From CAYFNF01 sp964344485 (GTDB taxonomy: Bacteria; Patescibacteriota; Patescibacteriia; UBA9570; XYC2-FULL-38-9): DNA of 64,000 bases. A model generated the notes under the pieces. That model was not told the DNA's origin. It saw only the letters and a program-made list of their open reading frames with translations, and did not search any database. The position numbers were made by a program, and so were the translations under genes. Where the stretch lies: the NCBI GenBank assembly GCA_964344485.1, contig CAYFNF010000004.1, positions 72,591 to 136,590 on the forward strand. The letters run 5' to 3'. Positions 8,401 to 15,927 of the stretch are shown piece after piece (position 1 is the first letter of the stretch; every line of letters starts with the position of its first letter).

Positions 8401-10725
8401 TTATCTAGCTTAGAATCTGGCGTGACCTACTATATTCGCGTTGAAAGCACAGACGGTAGCACTACAGACACTGCGACATCGAACTTTACCACCACAGTAG
8501 AGCCGCCAGAGATCGTTTCGCCAGAAGATGGAGCGTACTACTTTACACCGTACATGACATTAGAAGAAGAGCCGATCTCAGTAGAGTTGCAAAATCCAGA
8601 TTTAACCTCAGGGCGAAACCGTGTGTATGTTGATGACACGCAACAGACTAATACCAACGGCAAGAAATATGTTGAGATTGAAGAGGACGGTAGTGCAACG
8701 TTTGATATTCCAGTAGAAGACAATGAATCGTTAACGAATGACGGGCACAAGTTGACTGCTGACGCGAAAAGCGACCAAGGCGTAGAGTCTGAAGCATCCG
8801 AACCAGTGAAGTTTGCCATGGCGTCAAAGACCACGCTTGAAACGTTCGTGGTTGAGCCAGATAAAAATAAACGCAGTGCCACTGCAACCAATACCACACT
8901 GATTTCGCAACCAACGTTTACTTCCATTGCACCAGGGAAGAAGAACGCGACTGTTGAGATGTGGATTCGAAATTCGACCTATACATCATGGACTCTGGAG
9001 GGAGAAGCAACTATCCAGAATCCTGGAGAAGACATAATTAACTTCAAACGCAAACCGTACTTGTCATTACCAACAGGAAAGAATGATGTAAAATTTGTCG
9101 CATACGATAAAGACGGTGAAGAGTACTGGGAGTCAGATCCATTCTCTATTGTGTATTACAAACCAACCCCAGTGGTGTTTGTTGGCGCTGAAGAGAACTA
9201 TCAAGGATCATATAAGAAACCACTGTTAACAGGACTTGCCGGGTCGGGTTGGCATGTGGATGTGTATATTGATGACGTGCTGAACGGCACATTCCAAGCA
9301 GCTAGTGATCCATCTGGTACAGCAAGCTTTTCATATGAGCCATTCTTAGACTTAGACCTTGGTGAACATTCAGTCGTGTTTCGAACATATGAAGCAAATG
9401 GCAAGCCAACCATAGATACCAGCGGCACGTTTACAGTCACAGCAACTACGACAACAACTCCAACTCCATCAACAGATGACGAGTCTCCAACAGAAGACGG
9501 TACTCCAGACGAAGAGACTCCAACAGAGGATCCTGAGAAAGAGAAGGAAGAAGAGGAGGACGAAAAAGAAAAAGAAAAGGACAAAAAGAAGGAAGAAGAG
9601 GAGGAGTATACAGTTCTACCAATTAAGGAAGAGTTGGTTGGTGAGACCACAGAAGATGATGACGGTGTTGTGGTGTATGGGAACACTGATCCGAACCAAG
9701 AAGTCACCATTGATATCTGTACAGGAGAGCGAGAGACAGAAGTGGTCGTTACCTCAGATGATGAAGGAGTCTTTCAAGCAGAGCTGATTAAGGACGAGTT
9801 TCCTCCTGGCAAGACTACTATTATCGCTACAACCAAAGGAGGTACACAAAAGATTATTGGAAACTTTGTGAAGCAAGCTGAGCAGCGGACCAGCAGAACG
9901 TTCTTGCTAGTGCTGATCAATTTAATAGCGGTCTGGCTGATATCACTTCTAGTAAATTACTTCTATAATCGAAATCCAAGCCCACCGCGTTTGCAGAAGA
10001 TTACCCTACCTCGATTGTCACAGATGGTTGCCATGGGCGTTGTGAGTGCCGCGCTTGCTGGTTTAGGTGGGTATGCATACTTCACGCAACCTCAAGGAGA
10101 GCAAGTTGCCTTCACCTCTTCACTGAACTTACCGGACTTCTCGGTCACATCTGTAAATAACCAGGAAGTGAAGCCTGGGCAAGAACTCGTCTTTGAAGCT
10201 GGTGATACGATTACGATTCGAGGTATTGCACCTCCGGGTGTATACGGATCAGTCACGATCTGTGATGAAGTAGAGTCGTATACCTTCACGGTGGATGATG
10301 ACGGACAATGGGAGTTAGTCATTCCAATAGAAGAAGTGCCGAACTTCCAAGCAGTGTACAGTGCATCTCTAGTTGATGATGATGGAGAAGAAGTCGCACC
10401 AAGTACATCAATTGCTGATATTGAAATTCAAGACGCACAAGATCCAGTGCTGAATTGGGTGATTGTTTGCGTTATCGTGTTATTAATCATTACTACCAAT
10501 AAATTGGAGTGGGATATCTTCCGCCGCATTAACTTCCAAAGATTTGAAGAGCTTCCTAAAGCAGAGACAGTCCCGAGCGCTCCCGAAGAGGGTCGACCCG
10601 CAGAGCAGGCGTCATTGTTTCATGAAGCAGAGCCTCCTGATGTGAATGAGCCAGAAGTCACTGATGAAGATGCTGGCAACGAGAAAGAACCCGAGGACCC
10701 AGACAAGTACACTAGCGTGTTTTAG
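5410..10725 (+). CDS. Giant membrane-anchored surface protein: beta-helix, FN3-like and Ig-like modules
   Basis: The open frame gives up to 1771 residues; the start is uncertain (TTG at 5410, GTG at 5536, or ATG at 5752 just before a hydrophobic stretch ending HAEAQ). Modules in order: export signal; right-handed parallel beta-helix with many NTI/GNT turns (about 150-680); two FN3-like repeats sharing ADSTVYYG (about 850-1030); an Ig-like domain with SFSYEPFL (about 1250-1340); a Lys/Glu stalk (about 1355-1400); another Ig-like domain; two TM helices (about 1495-1560); an Ig-like insert; a third TM (about 1680) and an acidic tail. Probably a cell-surface adhesin or substrate-binding stalk. 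The SFxYxPFL repeat recurs in the protein at 21449-22795. Confidence 0.82.
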   Translation: MFCAKVDHSPKYLPLNYYGKANHSKPSGLPGKPCKPGKPSGRVLFAIPLFFLYIVQALIESYYYLFRPAACSFAVLATQEVQGTYVRSFNQYKSIASGTRYYTVSLSTVVVAAVMVINFLSFSFCHAEAQQIRAIGVAGPVPVEVVSNTNDSGAGSLRQVILNANASEGMSFAAIMTTGTLELDSELPTINEPINFGIGADNFIIDGSKLGEGSRGIHFTAGSDWSYLPTFTIQNFGSGVYIDNTSNINGLTGLTLTNNGEGFSVYDSSDITISNNTISNSTTTGINTWDVDDLVISDNTVTTQTVGISVDAEDETGGESTTVSITGNTVSDSNGSVDTGLGITAQAAADVLIQNNTIYDCDEEGIVTEGVVTMEVDQNEIYNSNDGIKARGDCTDCSYTNNSIYNTADSCLALHPTNDAITVTGNTLNNCASDAGDQTYGLVLGAPGSTVTGNTFTNIDSDLGAFILGSTATGTTIQGNYFGVTEAGVEGANGPYSVFFYGGGSGYTIGGSEASQANTFVGSPAAEFAMTAVTSSTISGNYFGVTDEGTVIGGTVGIIAQQSSNNTISGNTFRKFTGSAISMTNNADGNTIQDNTFNTGDIEAIHLISGSSGNTISGNTITNFEDGVEIDATQDSGDATEGNTVTQNTMTDISQDPIALEGGANDGVEAPVLTWSYFDEVGATVIGTASEAGTVEVYYDDDDEMETYVAQATVNEDLSWWWSNISVTEIPDGTAYTASFTDEDGNTSEIHVDGEAPTTSASISGGNYETAQTVTLSVADNTDPYAVRYYLIGGDGEGAGMSMAADVYQEYTEAITISEDTVLYYYSIDDDGNQEESHQEIYTIGAEAVEISDLQIKTIDEKSVDIVWITNVLADSTVYYGTDPDNLTNSKNDDSLVTNHTISLTELTQDVTYYIIVESTNGSTTDTVKSSFVISSEPATEDVEISNVKVSSIASTTATVTWTTNVAADSTVYYGKNKDKLTKNVHSSTLTTSHSIELSSLESGVTYYIRVESTDGSTTDTATSNFTTTVEPPEIVSPEDGAYYFTPYMTLEEEPISVELQNPDLTSGRNRVYVDDTQQTNTNGKKYVEIEEDGSATFDIPVEDNESLTNDGHKLTADAKSDQGVESEASEPVKFAMASKTTLETFVVEPDKNKRSATATNTTLISQPTFTSIAPGKKNATVEMWIRNSTYTSWTLEGEATIQNPGEDIINFKRKPYLSLPTGKNDVKFVAYDKDGEEYWESDPFSIVYYKPTPVVFVGAEENYQGSYKKPLLTGLAGSGWHVDVYIDDVLNGTFQAASDPSGTASFSYEPFLDLDLGEHSVVFRTYEANGKPTIDTSGTFTVTATTTTTPTPSTDDESPTEDGTPDEETPTEDPEKEKEEEEDEKEKEKDKKKEEEEEYTVLPIKEELVGETTEDDDGVVVYGNTDPNQEVTIDICTGERETEVVVTSDDEGVFQAELIKDEFPPGKTTIIATTKGGTQKIIGNFVKQAEQRTSRTFLLVLINLIAVWLISLLVNYFYNRNPSPPRLQKITLPRLSQMVAMGVVSAALAGLGGYAYFTQPQGEQVAFTSSLNLPDFSVTSVNNQEVKPGQELVFEAGDTITIRGIAPPGVYGSVTICDEVESYTFTVDDDGQWELVIPIEEVPNFQAVYSASLVDDDGEEVAPSTSIADIEIQDAQDPVLNWVIVCVIVLLIITTNKLEWDIFRRINFQRFEELPKAETVPSAPEEGRPAEQASLFHEAEPPDVNEPEVTDEDAGNEKEPEDPDKYTSVF

Positions 10726-10810
10726 CGTTAGGTTGAAAATAGTAAAAAAGGGCTAACATTAGCCAATATTTTCATCTTTCATGTATGCGTATTGCGTTGG
10801 TTTTTTTGCA

Positions 10811-10839
10811 TTGACTTTCTAGTTGCTCTGTAATACAAT
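10811..10839 (+). promoter_or_regulatory. Promoter of a short transcript
   Basis: TTGACT, 17-base spacer, TACAAT, directed at the small unit ending at 10997. Confidence 0.7.
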
Positions 10840-10864
10840 AGAGCCCCTGATAGCAGGGAAATCT

Positions 10865-10948
10865 ATGCAACAGAACAAGACACAACTCATTTTTTCACAG
10901 TATCACTGCATTAGCATGCAGTACTTGATAGTGGATCCTGAGTTGTAA
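10865..10948 (+). CDS. Possible 27-residue peptide or small RNA
   Basis: Between a clear promoter and a clear terminator (10972-10997) lies a transcript of about 150 bases. It contains a 27-codon ORF (starts MQQNKTQ, ends DPEL) with AGGGA seven bases upstream. The same stretch can fold into a rod: ACAACTCA near 10883 pairs with TGAGTTGT near 10939, and ACTGCAT/ATGCAGT forms an inner hairpin. I cannot decide between a peptide and a structured RNA. The interval 10726-11397 otherwise holds only cassette C2. Confidence 0.4.
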   Translation: MQQNKTQLIFSQYHCISMQYLIVDPEL

Positions 10949-10971
10949 ATACACTTCTATTTATGAGCTTC

Positions 10972-10997
10972 AGCTCCGGATCCAATCCGGAGCTTTT
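10972..10997 (+). terminator. Terminator of the short transcript
   Basis: AGCTCCGGAT/ATCCGGAGCT, a perfect 10-bp stem with a 3-base loop, followed by TTTT. Confidence 0.85.
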
Positions 10998-11089
10998 CAA
11001 TTTGCAGCAGTGACCTTCTGAGGATGGATGCATTATACGGCGTTCATCTTGAGGGGGTCACCAAGGACGAGCAATCATAGTCATCTTGC

Positions 11090-11302
11090 GTGGCCAACCC
11101 CTCGCAGCTAACTCGTAACAAGATGTCTATGGCTAGAACACTTGCTACTCTGCTCATCCTTGCAGCGTTGTGGGAGGCCCAGCATGGGCATTTCCACGAG
11201 CACATCGAACCTCATCCAGCGAGAGTTGTTCAACGAGCTCCGATCACTCGGAACTTGACGAATGCCCGCTTGGCGTGGGACGCAGCTGCAACAGCCCATT
11301 GA
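11090..11302 (+). CDS. C2 product: small exported or membrane peptide
   Basis: The frame gives 70 residues from GTG (11090) or 59 from ATG (11123); neither has a good ribosome-binding site. After MSMA the product has a hydrophobic core (RTLATLLILAALWEA), then a His-rich stretch (QHGHFHEHIEPH) and a polar tail, as in a small secreted or single-pass peptide. The region from about 11010 is G+C-rich compared with its neighbours, and the stop overlaps a terminator stem. An 18-codon ORF at 11024-11080 lies upstream in the same frame. Low certainty. Confidence 0.4.
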   Translation: MANPSQLTRNKMSMARTLATLLILAALWEAQHGHFHEHIEPHPARVVQRAPITRNLTNARLAWDAAATAH

Positions 11303-11324
11303 GTTTTACTCATGGGCTTCTTTT
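11293..11324 (+). terminator. C2 terminator
   Basis: AGCCCAT/ATGGGCT stem overlapping the stop codon, followed by TCTTTT. Confidence 0.75.
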
Positions 11325-11397
11325 CTGGGTCGGTCTTGATATCAGGCTCGCCGTTGCATAATTGCACTCTTTTCTGTAGAGTAAAGACAGAACATAT

Positions 11398-12711
11398 ATG
11401 AGTTTTGAGATTTTTTTCCTAATCGCTTTAGTCCTACTGTCTGGTTTTTTCTCAGGCGCGGAGATCGCGCTGTTTTCGCTATCCGAAGCCAAGATGCGGA
11501 TGATTCTAGAGCGCGGCAAGAAGAACGCGGAGATTCTTGAAGCATTAAAAGCACAACCGCAACGCCTTCTTATTACTATATTAATCGGGAACAACTTGAT
11601 TAACATCGGCGCTTCTTCGTTAGCAACGGTTGTGGCAATAGAGAAAATGGGTTCTGCAGGCGCTGGTGTTGCAACCGGAATCATGACGTTCTTAATTTTG
11701 TTTTTCGGAGAGATCATCCCTAAGTCGATAGCGCAACGAAATCCTGAGAAGGTGTCATTGCTGATTTCTCCCTGGATGCGCTTTATTAAGTGGGCGCTCA
11801 TCCCATTTGTTTGGCTCATGTACTTCTTGAGTGTTGGCTTCCAAAAGATGGTGGGAGCAAAGAAATTACCTTCGCGTGTGTCTGAAGAAGATGTGAAAGC
11901 CATGGTGGATTTGAGTCATGAAGAAGGAGGGGTGAGGAAAAATGAGAAGGAGATGATTGAAAAGGTGTTTTTGCTTGATGATATTACTGCAGCGGATGTG
12001 ATGACGCCAAAGGATTACATGGTTGGGTTTGACGCTGAGACCACGCTGGCAAGTGCAATACCGATCATTGAAGAGTCGGGGTACTCTCGATTCCCGGTAT
12101 TGAAAAAGAACGGCGAAGTAGAAGGTATTGTCTATATTAAAGATGTATTTGCGTATATCGCTGACCGCGTGTCAAAAGCTGGTGATCAATGCGAGAAAGA
12201 CAATAAAGAGATTATGGAGGAGCGTATCGCGACACTCGCTAAATCAGCTCTCTATATCCCAGTGACCATGCACGTGGATGACTTAATGAAGGATTTTCAA
12301 AAAAAGAGAAAGCACATTGCCATTGTAGTAGATGAGTACGGCGCGACCCATGGATTGGTAACTTTGGAGGACCTACTCGAAGAGATTGTTGGTGAGATCA
12401 TCGACGAGACTGACGTGGACGAGAACCTAATAAAACGCATTGATGAAAAAACCATTATGGTTGATACGCGCGTCAGTATCGGCAAAGTGAACTGGTTCTT
12501 CAATTCTGAGCTCCCTGGACCAGAGCAAAAAACTGTTGGATGGTTGGTATTAAAGCAGTTCGGACGAATCCCAGAAAAAGGAGCTTCTACGACCATCGAG
12601 AACTATAAGTTTATTGTTGAAGAAGCAGAAGATCGACGGATAAAGCGTTTGCTTATGATAAAAAGAGCCCGAGCGAAGGCAAATGATACTGACGAATTAC
12701 TTAAAGATTAG
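11398..12711 (+). CDS. CNNM/CorC-family membrane protein with CBS pair
   Basis: The 437-residue protein has an N-terminal DUF21/CNNM transmembrane domain (four hydrophobic segments, SGFFSGAEIALFSLSEAK at the start), a CBS pair (about residues 200-345, with DVMTPKD and FPVLKKNGEVEGIVY) and a C-terminal CorC_HlyC domain (about 350-430). The family is implicated in Mg/Co homeostasis; many members carry the old name hemolysin. No Shine-Dalgarno sequence is present. It is flanked by cassette C2 and a B3/4 gene. Confidence 0.9.
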   Translation: MSFEIFFLIALVLLSGFFSGAEIALFSLSEAKMRMILERGKKNAEILEALKAQPQRLLITILIGNNLINIGASSLATVVAIEKMGSAGAGVATGIMTFLILFFGEIIPKSIAQRNPEKVSLLISPWMRFIKWALIPFVWLMYFLSVGFQKMVGAKKLPSRVSEEDVKAMVDLSHEEGGVRKNEKEMIEKVFLLDDITAADVMTPKDYMVGFDAETTLASAIPIIEESGYSRFPVLKKNGEVEGIVYIKDVFAYIADRVSKAGDQCEKDNKEIMEERIATLAKSALYIPVTMHVDDLMKDFQKKRKHIAIVVDEYGATHGLVTLEDLLEEIVGEIIDETDVDENLIKRIDEKTIMVDTRVSIGKVNWFFNSELPGPEQKTVGWLVLKQFGRIPEKGASTTIENYKFIVEEAEDRRIKRLLMIKRARAKANDTDELLKD

Positions 12712-12789
12712 ACCGGTGGAAATAATAACACCGCGGACCGAACACTGTTATATTTAAATAATATATATTAACGAGACCAGAGCACTACC

Positions 12790-13494
12790 ATGAGAAAAAT
12801 AATCGTAGACACAGGTATTTTTGATCTTTTTCCAAAGTTTAAAAGAGGAGTCATTATTGTTGAAGATATCAATAACGAGCTGAGTAATAAGAGGATCAAG
12901 AGACCTTTAAACAAAGAAATTGAGAGGCAAGCCGGTGCTAATAACCATGAACATGAATATATAAAGGCATGGGATGAAGCGCATGCGCGTTTTGGGTCCA
13001 ATCCAAACACGCATCCCCCGTCAATAAAATCACTTCTTAAAAGGATTGAGAAGGGAGGAGGATTTCCTTTTATAAATTCAGTAGTAGCTATCTTCAATTA
13101 TATATCTATTAAGTATCTTGTACCGTGTGGTGGGGATGATGTTGATACCATTAAAGGAAATCTTCGTCTTGGATTTGCTAAAGGAAATGAAGTATTTATT
13201 CCGCTTGGAAGTGAAGAAGAGGAAAAGCCTGAGACCGGTGAAGTTATTTACTATGACGACCAATCATTGAACGTGATGTGTCGCAGATGGAATTGGAGGA
13301 ACGGAGATTTTACAAAAATAACTGAACAGACCAAGAAAATTGTAATAAATATTGATGGAGTCGGGCCAGTTTTACAGTCCGATATAGTGGAGGCACAAGA
13401 AGAAATGGCAGAAATGCTTGTCGCTCACTGTAGCACACAACTTGAGAAGAGATTTATTGATAAAGACAATAGAGAGGTTGATATAACTATATAG
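12790..13494 (+). CDS. Stand-alone B3/4-domain protein (possible tRNA-editing factor)
   Basis: The 234-residue protein matches the B3/4 fold of phenylalanyl-tRNA synthetase beta subunits as found in free-standing proteins: NSVVAIFNYISIKYLVPCGG, DVDTIKGNLRLGFAKGNE, GEVIYYDD and the MCRRWNWRNGD motif around residues 95-185. In PheRS this domain hydrolyses mischarged Tyr-tRNA; in free-standing homologues the substrate is mostly unknown. It stands alone with its own AT-rich leader, and the base composition is somewhat more A+T-rich than the neighbours. Confidence 0.75.
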   Translation: MRKIIVDTGIFDLFPKFKRGVIIVEDINNELSNKRIKRPLNKEIERQAGANNHEHEYIKAWDEAHARFGSNPNTHPPSIKSLLKRIEKGGGFPFINSVVAIFNYISIKYLVPCGGDDVDTIKGNLRLGFAKGNEVFIPLGSEEEEKPETGEVIYYDDQSLNVMCRRWNWRNGDFTKITEQTKKIVINIDGVGPVLQSDIVEAQEEMAEMLVAHCSTQLEKRFIDKDNREVDITI

Positions 13495-13585
13495 TGTATA
13501 AAATCTATTCTATAATTAAAGGGGTTGAGTTTGAGAACAAAGATGTGTTAGAATACCAACCACCGAAATAAGTAAAAAATACTAT

Positions 13586-13909
13586 ATGTCACAAGAAGTT
13601 TCAGACGACACATTCGAGCAGGAAGTCCTGCAATCTGACGTTCCAGTGCTCGTTGATTTTTGGGCACCGTGGTGTGGCCCATGCCGAATGCTCGGACCAA
13701 TTATAGATGAGCTTTCAAAAGATAATAAAGGAAAGTCAGTGAAGATTGTGAAAGTGAACATCGATGAGAATAATGACTCGGCTTCTCGTTTTGGCGTCAT
13801 GAGCATTCCAACATTGATTTTCTTTAAAGGAGGTCAGCCAGTAGATCAGCTGAGTGGCGTGCAAGAGAAAGCAGACCTGCAAAAAAAGCTTGACGAACTC
13901 GCTGGGTAA
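13586..13909 (+). CDS. trxA: Thioredoxin
   Basis: The 107-residue protein has the canonical active site WAPWCGPCR (about residues 28-36), the cis-Pro motif SIPTLI and the usual length. It reduces protein disulfides in the cytoplasm. It lies 33 bases upstream of gdhA and probably shares its transcript. Confidence 0.95.
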   Translation: MSQEVSDDTFEQEVLQSDVPVLVDFWAPWCGPCRMLGPIIDELSKDNKGKSVKIVKVNIDENNDSASRFGVMSIPTLIFFKGGQPVDQLSGVQEKADLQKKLDELAG

Positions 13910-13942
13910 TTTTTCAACAATAATATTCAATAGAATACAATT

Positions 13943-15235
13943 ATGGCAAACCCATTTAAAGCAGCGCTGGAGCAATTGCATAAAGCAGCAGCGCTTATTG
14001 ACGTAGATCCAGAAGTCATCGAGAGGCTGAGCAATCCTAGTCGTGAAACGCATGCATCTATTCCACTGCGCATGGATGATGGAAAGTTGAAAGTGTTTAA
14101 AGGGTATCGCGTGCAGCATGACAACTCTCGTGGTCCGTTTAAAGGTGGAATTCGATTTCATCCAAAAACGAATATTAATGAAGTGCGTGCACTTGCATTT
14201 TGGATGACCTTTAAGACCGCAGTGGTGGGAGTACCTCTAGGCGGGGGCAAAGGTGGTATTACTGTAGACCCAAAGAAATTATCTGAACGAGAGCTAGAAG
14301 AGTTGACTCGCAAGTGGACTCGAGCAATGAGAGATGTGATTGGTCCGGACCGCGATATTCCAGCTCCAGACGTCTATACCAACCCAAAGATTATGGGATG
14401 GATTGTTGATGAGTACTCAAAAGTTGCAGGAGCGTTCAGCCCAGGCGTAGTTACTGGAAAACCTCTCTCTATAGGCGGGTCTGTGGGAAGAAAGTCTGCA
14501 ACAGCGCAAGGCGGCATCTATGTAACAGAGCAGTTACTAAAGAAGATCAACTTGAAGAAGCCAACTGTCATCATTCAGGGTTTTGGTAATGCGGGATCGA
14601 TTTATGCTGAGCTGGCTGTGAAGAAAGGCTGGAAGGTGCTGGCTGTTTCTGATTCAAAAGGTGGTGTGATTAATCCAAATGGATTGGACATTAAAGGGCT
14701 AGTTCGCCATAAGATGGTTACTGGAAGTGTAGTAGATTTCAAAGACAGCAAACCTATTGATAATGAAAAACTCTTATTACAGAAGTGCGACCTATTAGTT
14801 CCTGCAGCATTAGAAGGAGTGATCACCAAGACCAATGCAGGCAGAATTAAAGCAAAGGCAGTTGTGGAGCTGGCAAACGGCCCAACGCTTCCTGAAGCAG
14901 ACGAGAAACTGTTTAAGAAAGGCATTATTGTTTTGCCAGACATTCTCGCAAATGCAGGCGGTGTGACGGTGTCGTACTTCGAATGGGTGCAGAATTTGTA
15001 TCAATACTACTGGAACGAGAAAGAGATGGCCGAAAAACTAAAGCCAGTGATGATGGATGCATTTAATAATGTGTGGAGAGCGGCTGAGCGACACGAGACA
15101 GACATGAGAACAGCAGCGTACGTAGTAGCTCTTGCAACTATTGCAGAGGCTATGATCGACCGCGGGCGAGTGAAGCCAGTAAAAGGTCACTATATAGAAG
15201 AGACTAAGCAAGGAGAAGAGCCTTCCATCTACTAG
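13943..15235 (+). CDS. gdhA: Glu/Leu/Phe/Val dehydrogenase (glutamate dehydrogenase type)
   Basis: 430 residues with the substrate-binding PFKGGIRFHP segment, the catalytic-lysine motif PLGGGKGGI (about residues 95-103) and a Rossmann motif GFGNAGS (about 214-220). The enzyme interconverts glutamate and 2-oxoglutarate plus ammonia. Together with pckA and aspC downstream it forms an amino-acid to PEP route. Cassette C3 lies between it and pckA. A strong terminator follows at 15258. Confidence 0.92.
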   Translation: MANPFKAALEQLHKAAALIDVDPEVIERLSNPSRETHASIPLRMDDGKLKVFKGYRVQHDNSRGPFKGGIRFHPKTNINEVRALAFWMTFKTAVVGVPLGGGKGGITVDPKKLSERELEELTRKWTRAMRDVIGPDRDIPAPDVYTNPKIMGWIVDEYSKVAGAFSPGVVTGKPLSIGGSVGRKSATAQGGIYVTEQLLKKINLKKPTVIIQGFGNAGSIYAELAVKKGWKVLAVSDSKGGVINPNGLDIKGLVRHKMVTGSVVDFKDSKPIDNEKLLLQKCDLLVPAALEGVITKTNAGRIKAKAVVELANGPTLPEADEKLFKKGIIVLPDILANAGGVTVSYFEWVQNLYQYYWNEKEMAEKLKPVMMDAFNNVWRAAERHETDMRTAAYVVALATIAEAMIDRGRVKPVKGHYIEETKQGEEPSIY

Positions 15236-15257
15236 TTCGATATTCCAACGACAGTCG

Positions 15258-15285
15258 AAGAGCCCTGGACATCCCCAGGGCTCTT
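15258..15285 (+). terminator. gdhA terminator
   Basis: AAGAGCCCTGG/CCAGGGCTCTT, an 11-bp stem with six-base loop. Its last bases form the -35 element of cassette C3. Confidence 0.85.
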
Positions 15286-15311
15286 GACTTTGCATTAAGC
15301 TGTGTTAGGCT
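15284..15311 (+). promoter_or_regulatory. C3 promoter
   Basis: TTGACT, 16-base spacer, TAGGCT. The -35 overlaps the 3' arm of the gdhA terminator. GCATCG/CGATGT in the leader can form a short hairpin before GGAGG. Confidence 0.55.
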
Positions 15312-15367
15312 GCTCTTTACGCATCGTGCGCTGTGCTAGCAAGCGATGTACTTTCCGGAGGATTGAG

Positions 15368-15799
15368 ATGAGCGACATGTTGGCAGGACTGGAGCGAGTG
15401 CTCGGCAGCAAGGCGAACGTAGTCAAGGTGATGTTCCTAGCGCTTCAGGGAGACCACGGCCCGGTCAAGGGCCTCCCGGGTGTCCCGGACGACAGCAACG
15501 GACTGACCTTCTTCCGTGCAGTACTGGGCGACGGCGACGAGCTGATCGAGTACCTGCGGCACGAGCCGGTCTACGAGCTGACCATGCACCTGGAGGTGGT
15601 GTTCGGCGATGACCATCAGGGGCTGATCGGGCTCCTGGCACGCATCTACCACGATGGAGACCAGCAGGCACTCCGTGAAGGCTGGGCCGGCGAGCAAGGG
15701 GTCGGAGAGCCCGACGAGCGTCTCCGAAACATCATCCGCGACGCCTGCACCGGAGCAGGGCTGGAGAGCCCGTGGGCAAGCGAGGGCGACGCCTCGTAA
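15368..15799 (+). CDS. C3 product: soluble unknown protein
   Basis: ATG preceded by CCGGAGG at the right distance; 143 residues, no signal peptide or TM segment. The sequence is acidic with a helical centre (ALGxDG-type turns, VFGDDHQGLIGLLARIYHD) and a C-terminal stretch GLESPWASEGDAS. I recognise no family. Codon third positions are almost all G or C, in sharp contrast to gdhA and pckA on either side. The region might act as a small cytoplasmic binding domain, but nothing shows it. Confidence 0.65.
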   Translation: MSDMLAGLERVLGSKANVVKVMFLALQGDHGPVKGLPGVPDDSNGLTFFRAVLGDGDELIEYLRHEPVYELTMHLEVVFGDDHQGLIGLLARIYHDGDQQALREGWAGEQGVGEPDERLRNIIRDACTGAGLESPWASEGDAS

Positions 15800-15831
15800 C
15801 CACCGGCTGACCATTGTCAGTATATCTGTGT

Positions 15832-15874
15832 ACAGGTTGTAAATCTGACATGAACACATCCACCCTGTTTTTTT
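15832..15874 (+). terminator. C3 terminator
   Basis: ACAGG/CCTGT around a long loop, then seven T and A. Confidence 0.6.
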
Positions 15875-15927
15875 ATATCGTTCTATAGTATGATCATAGA
15901 AAGATACATAAGTACTAATTCATTCTT

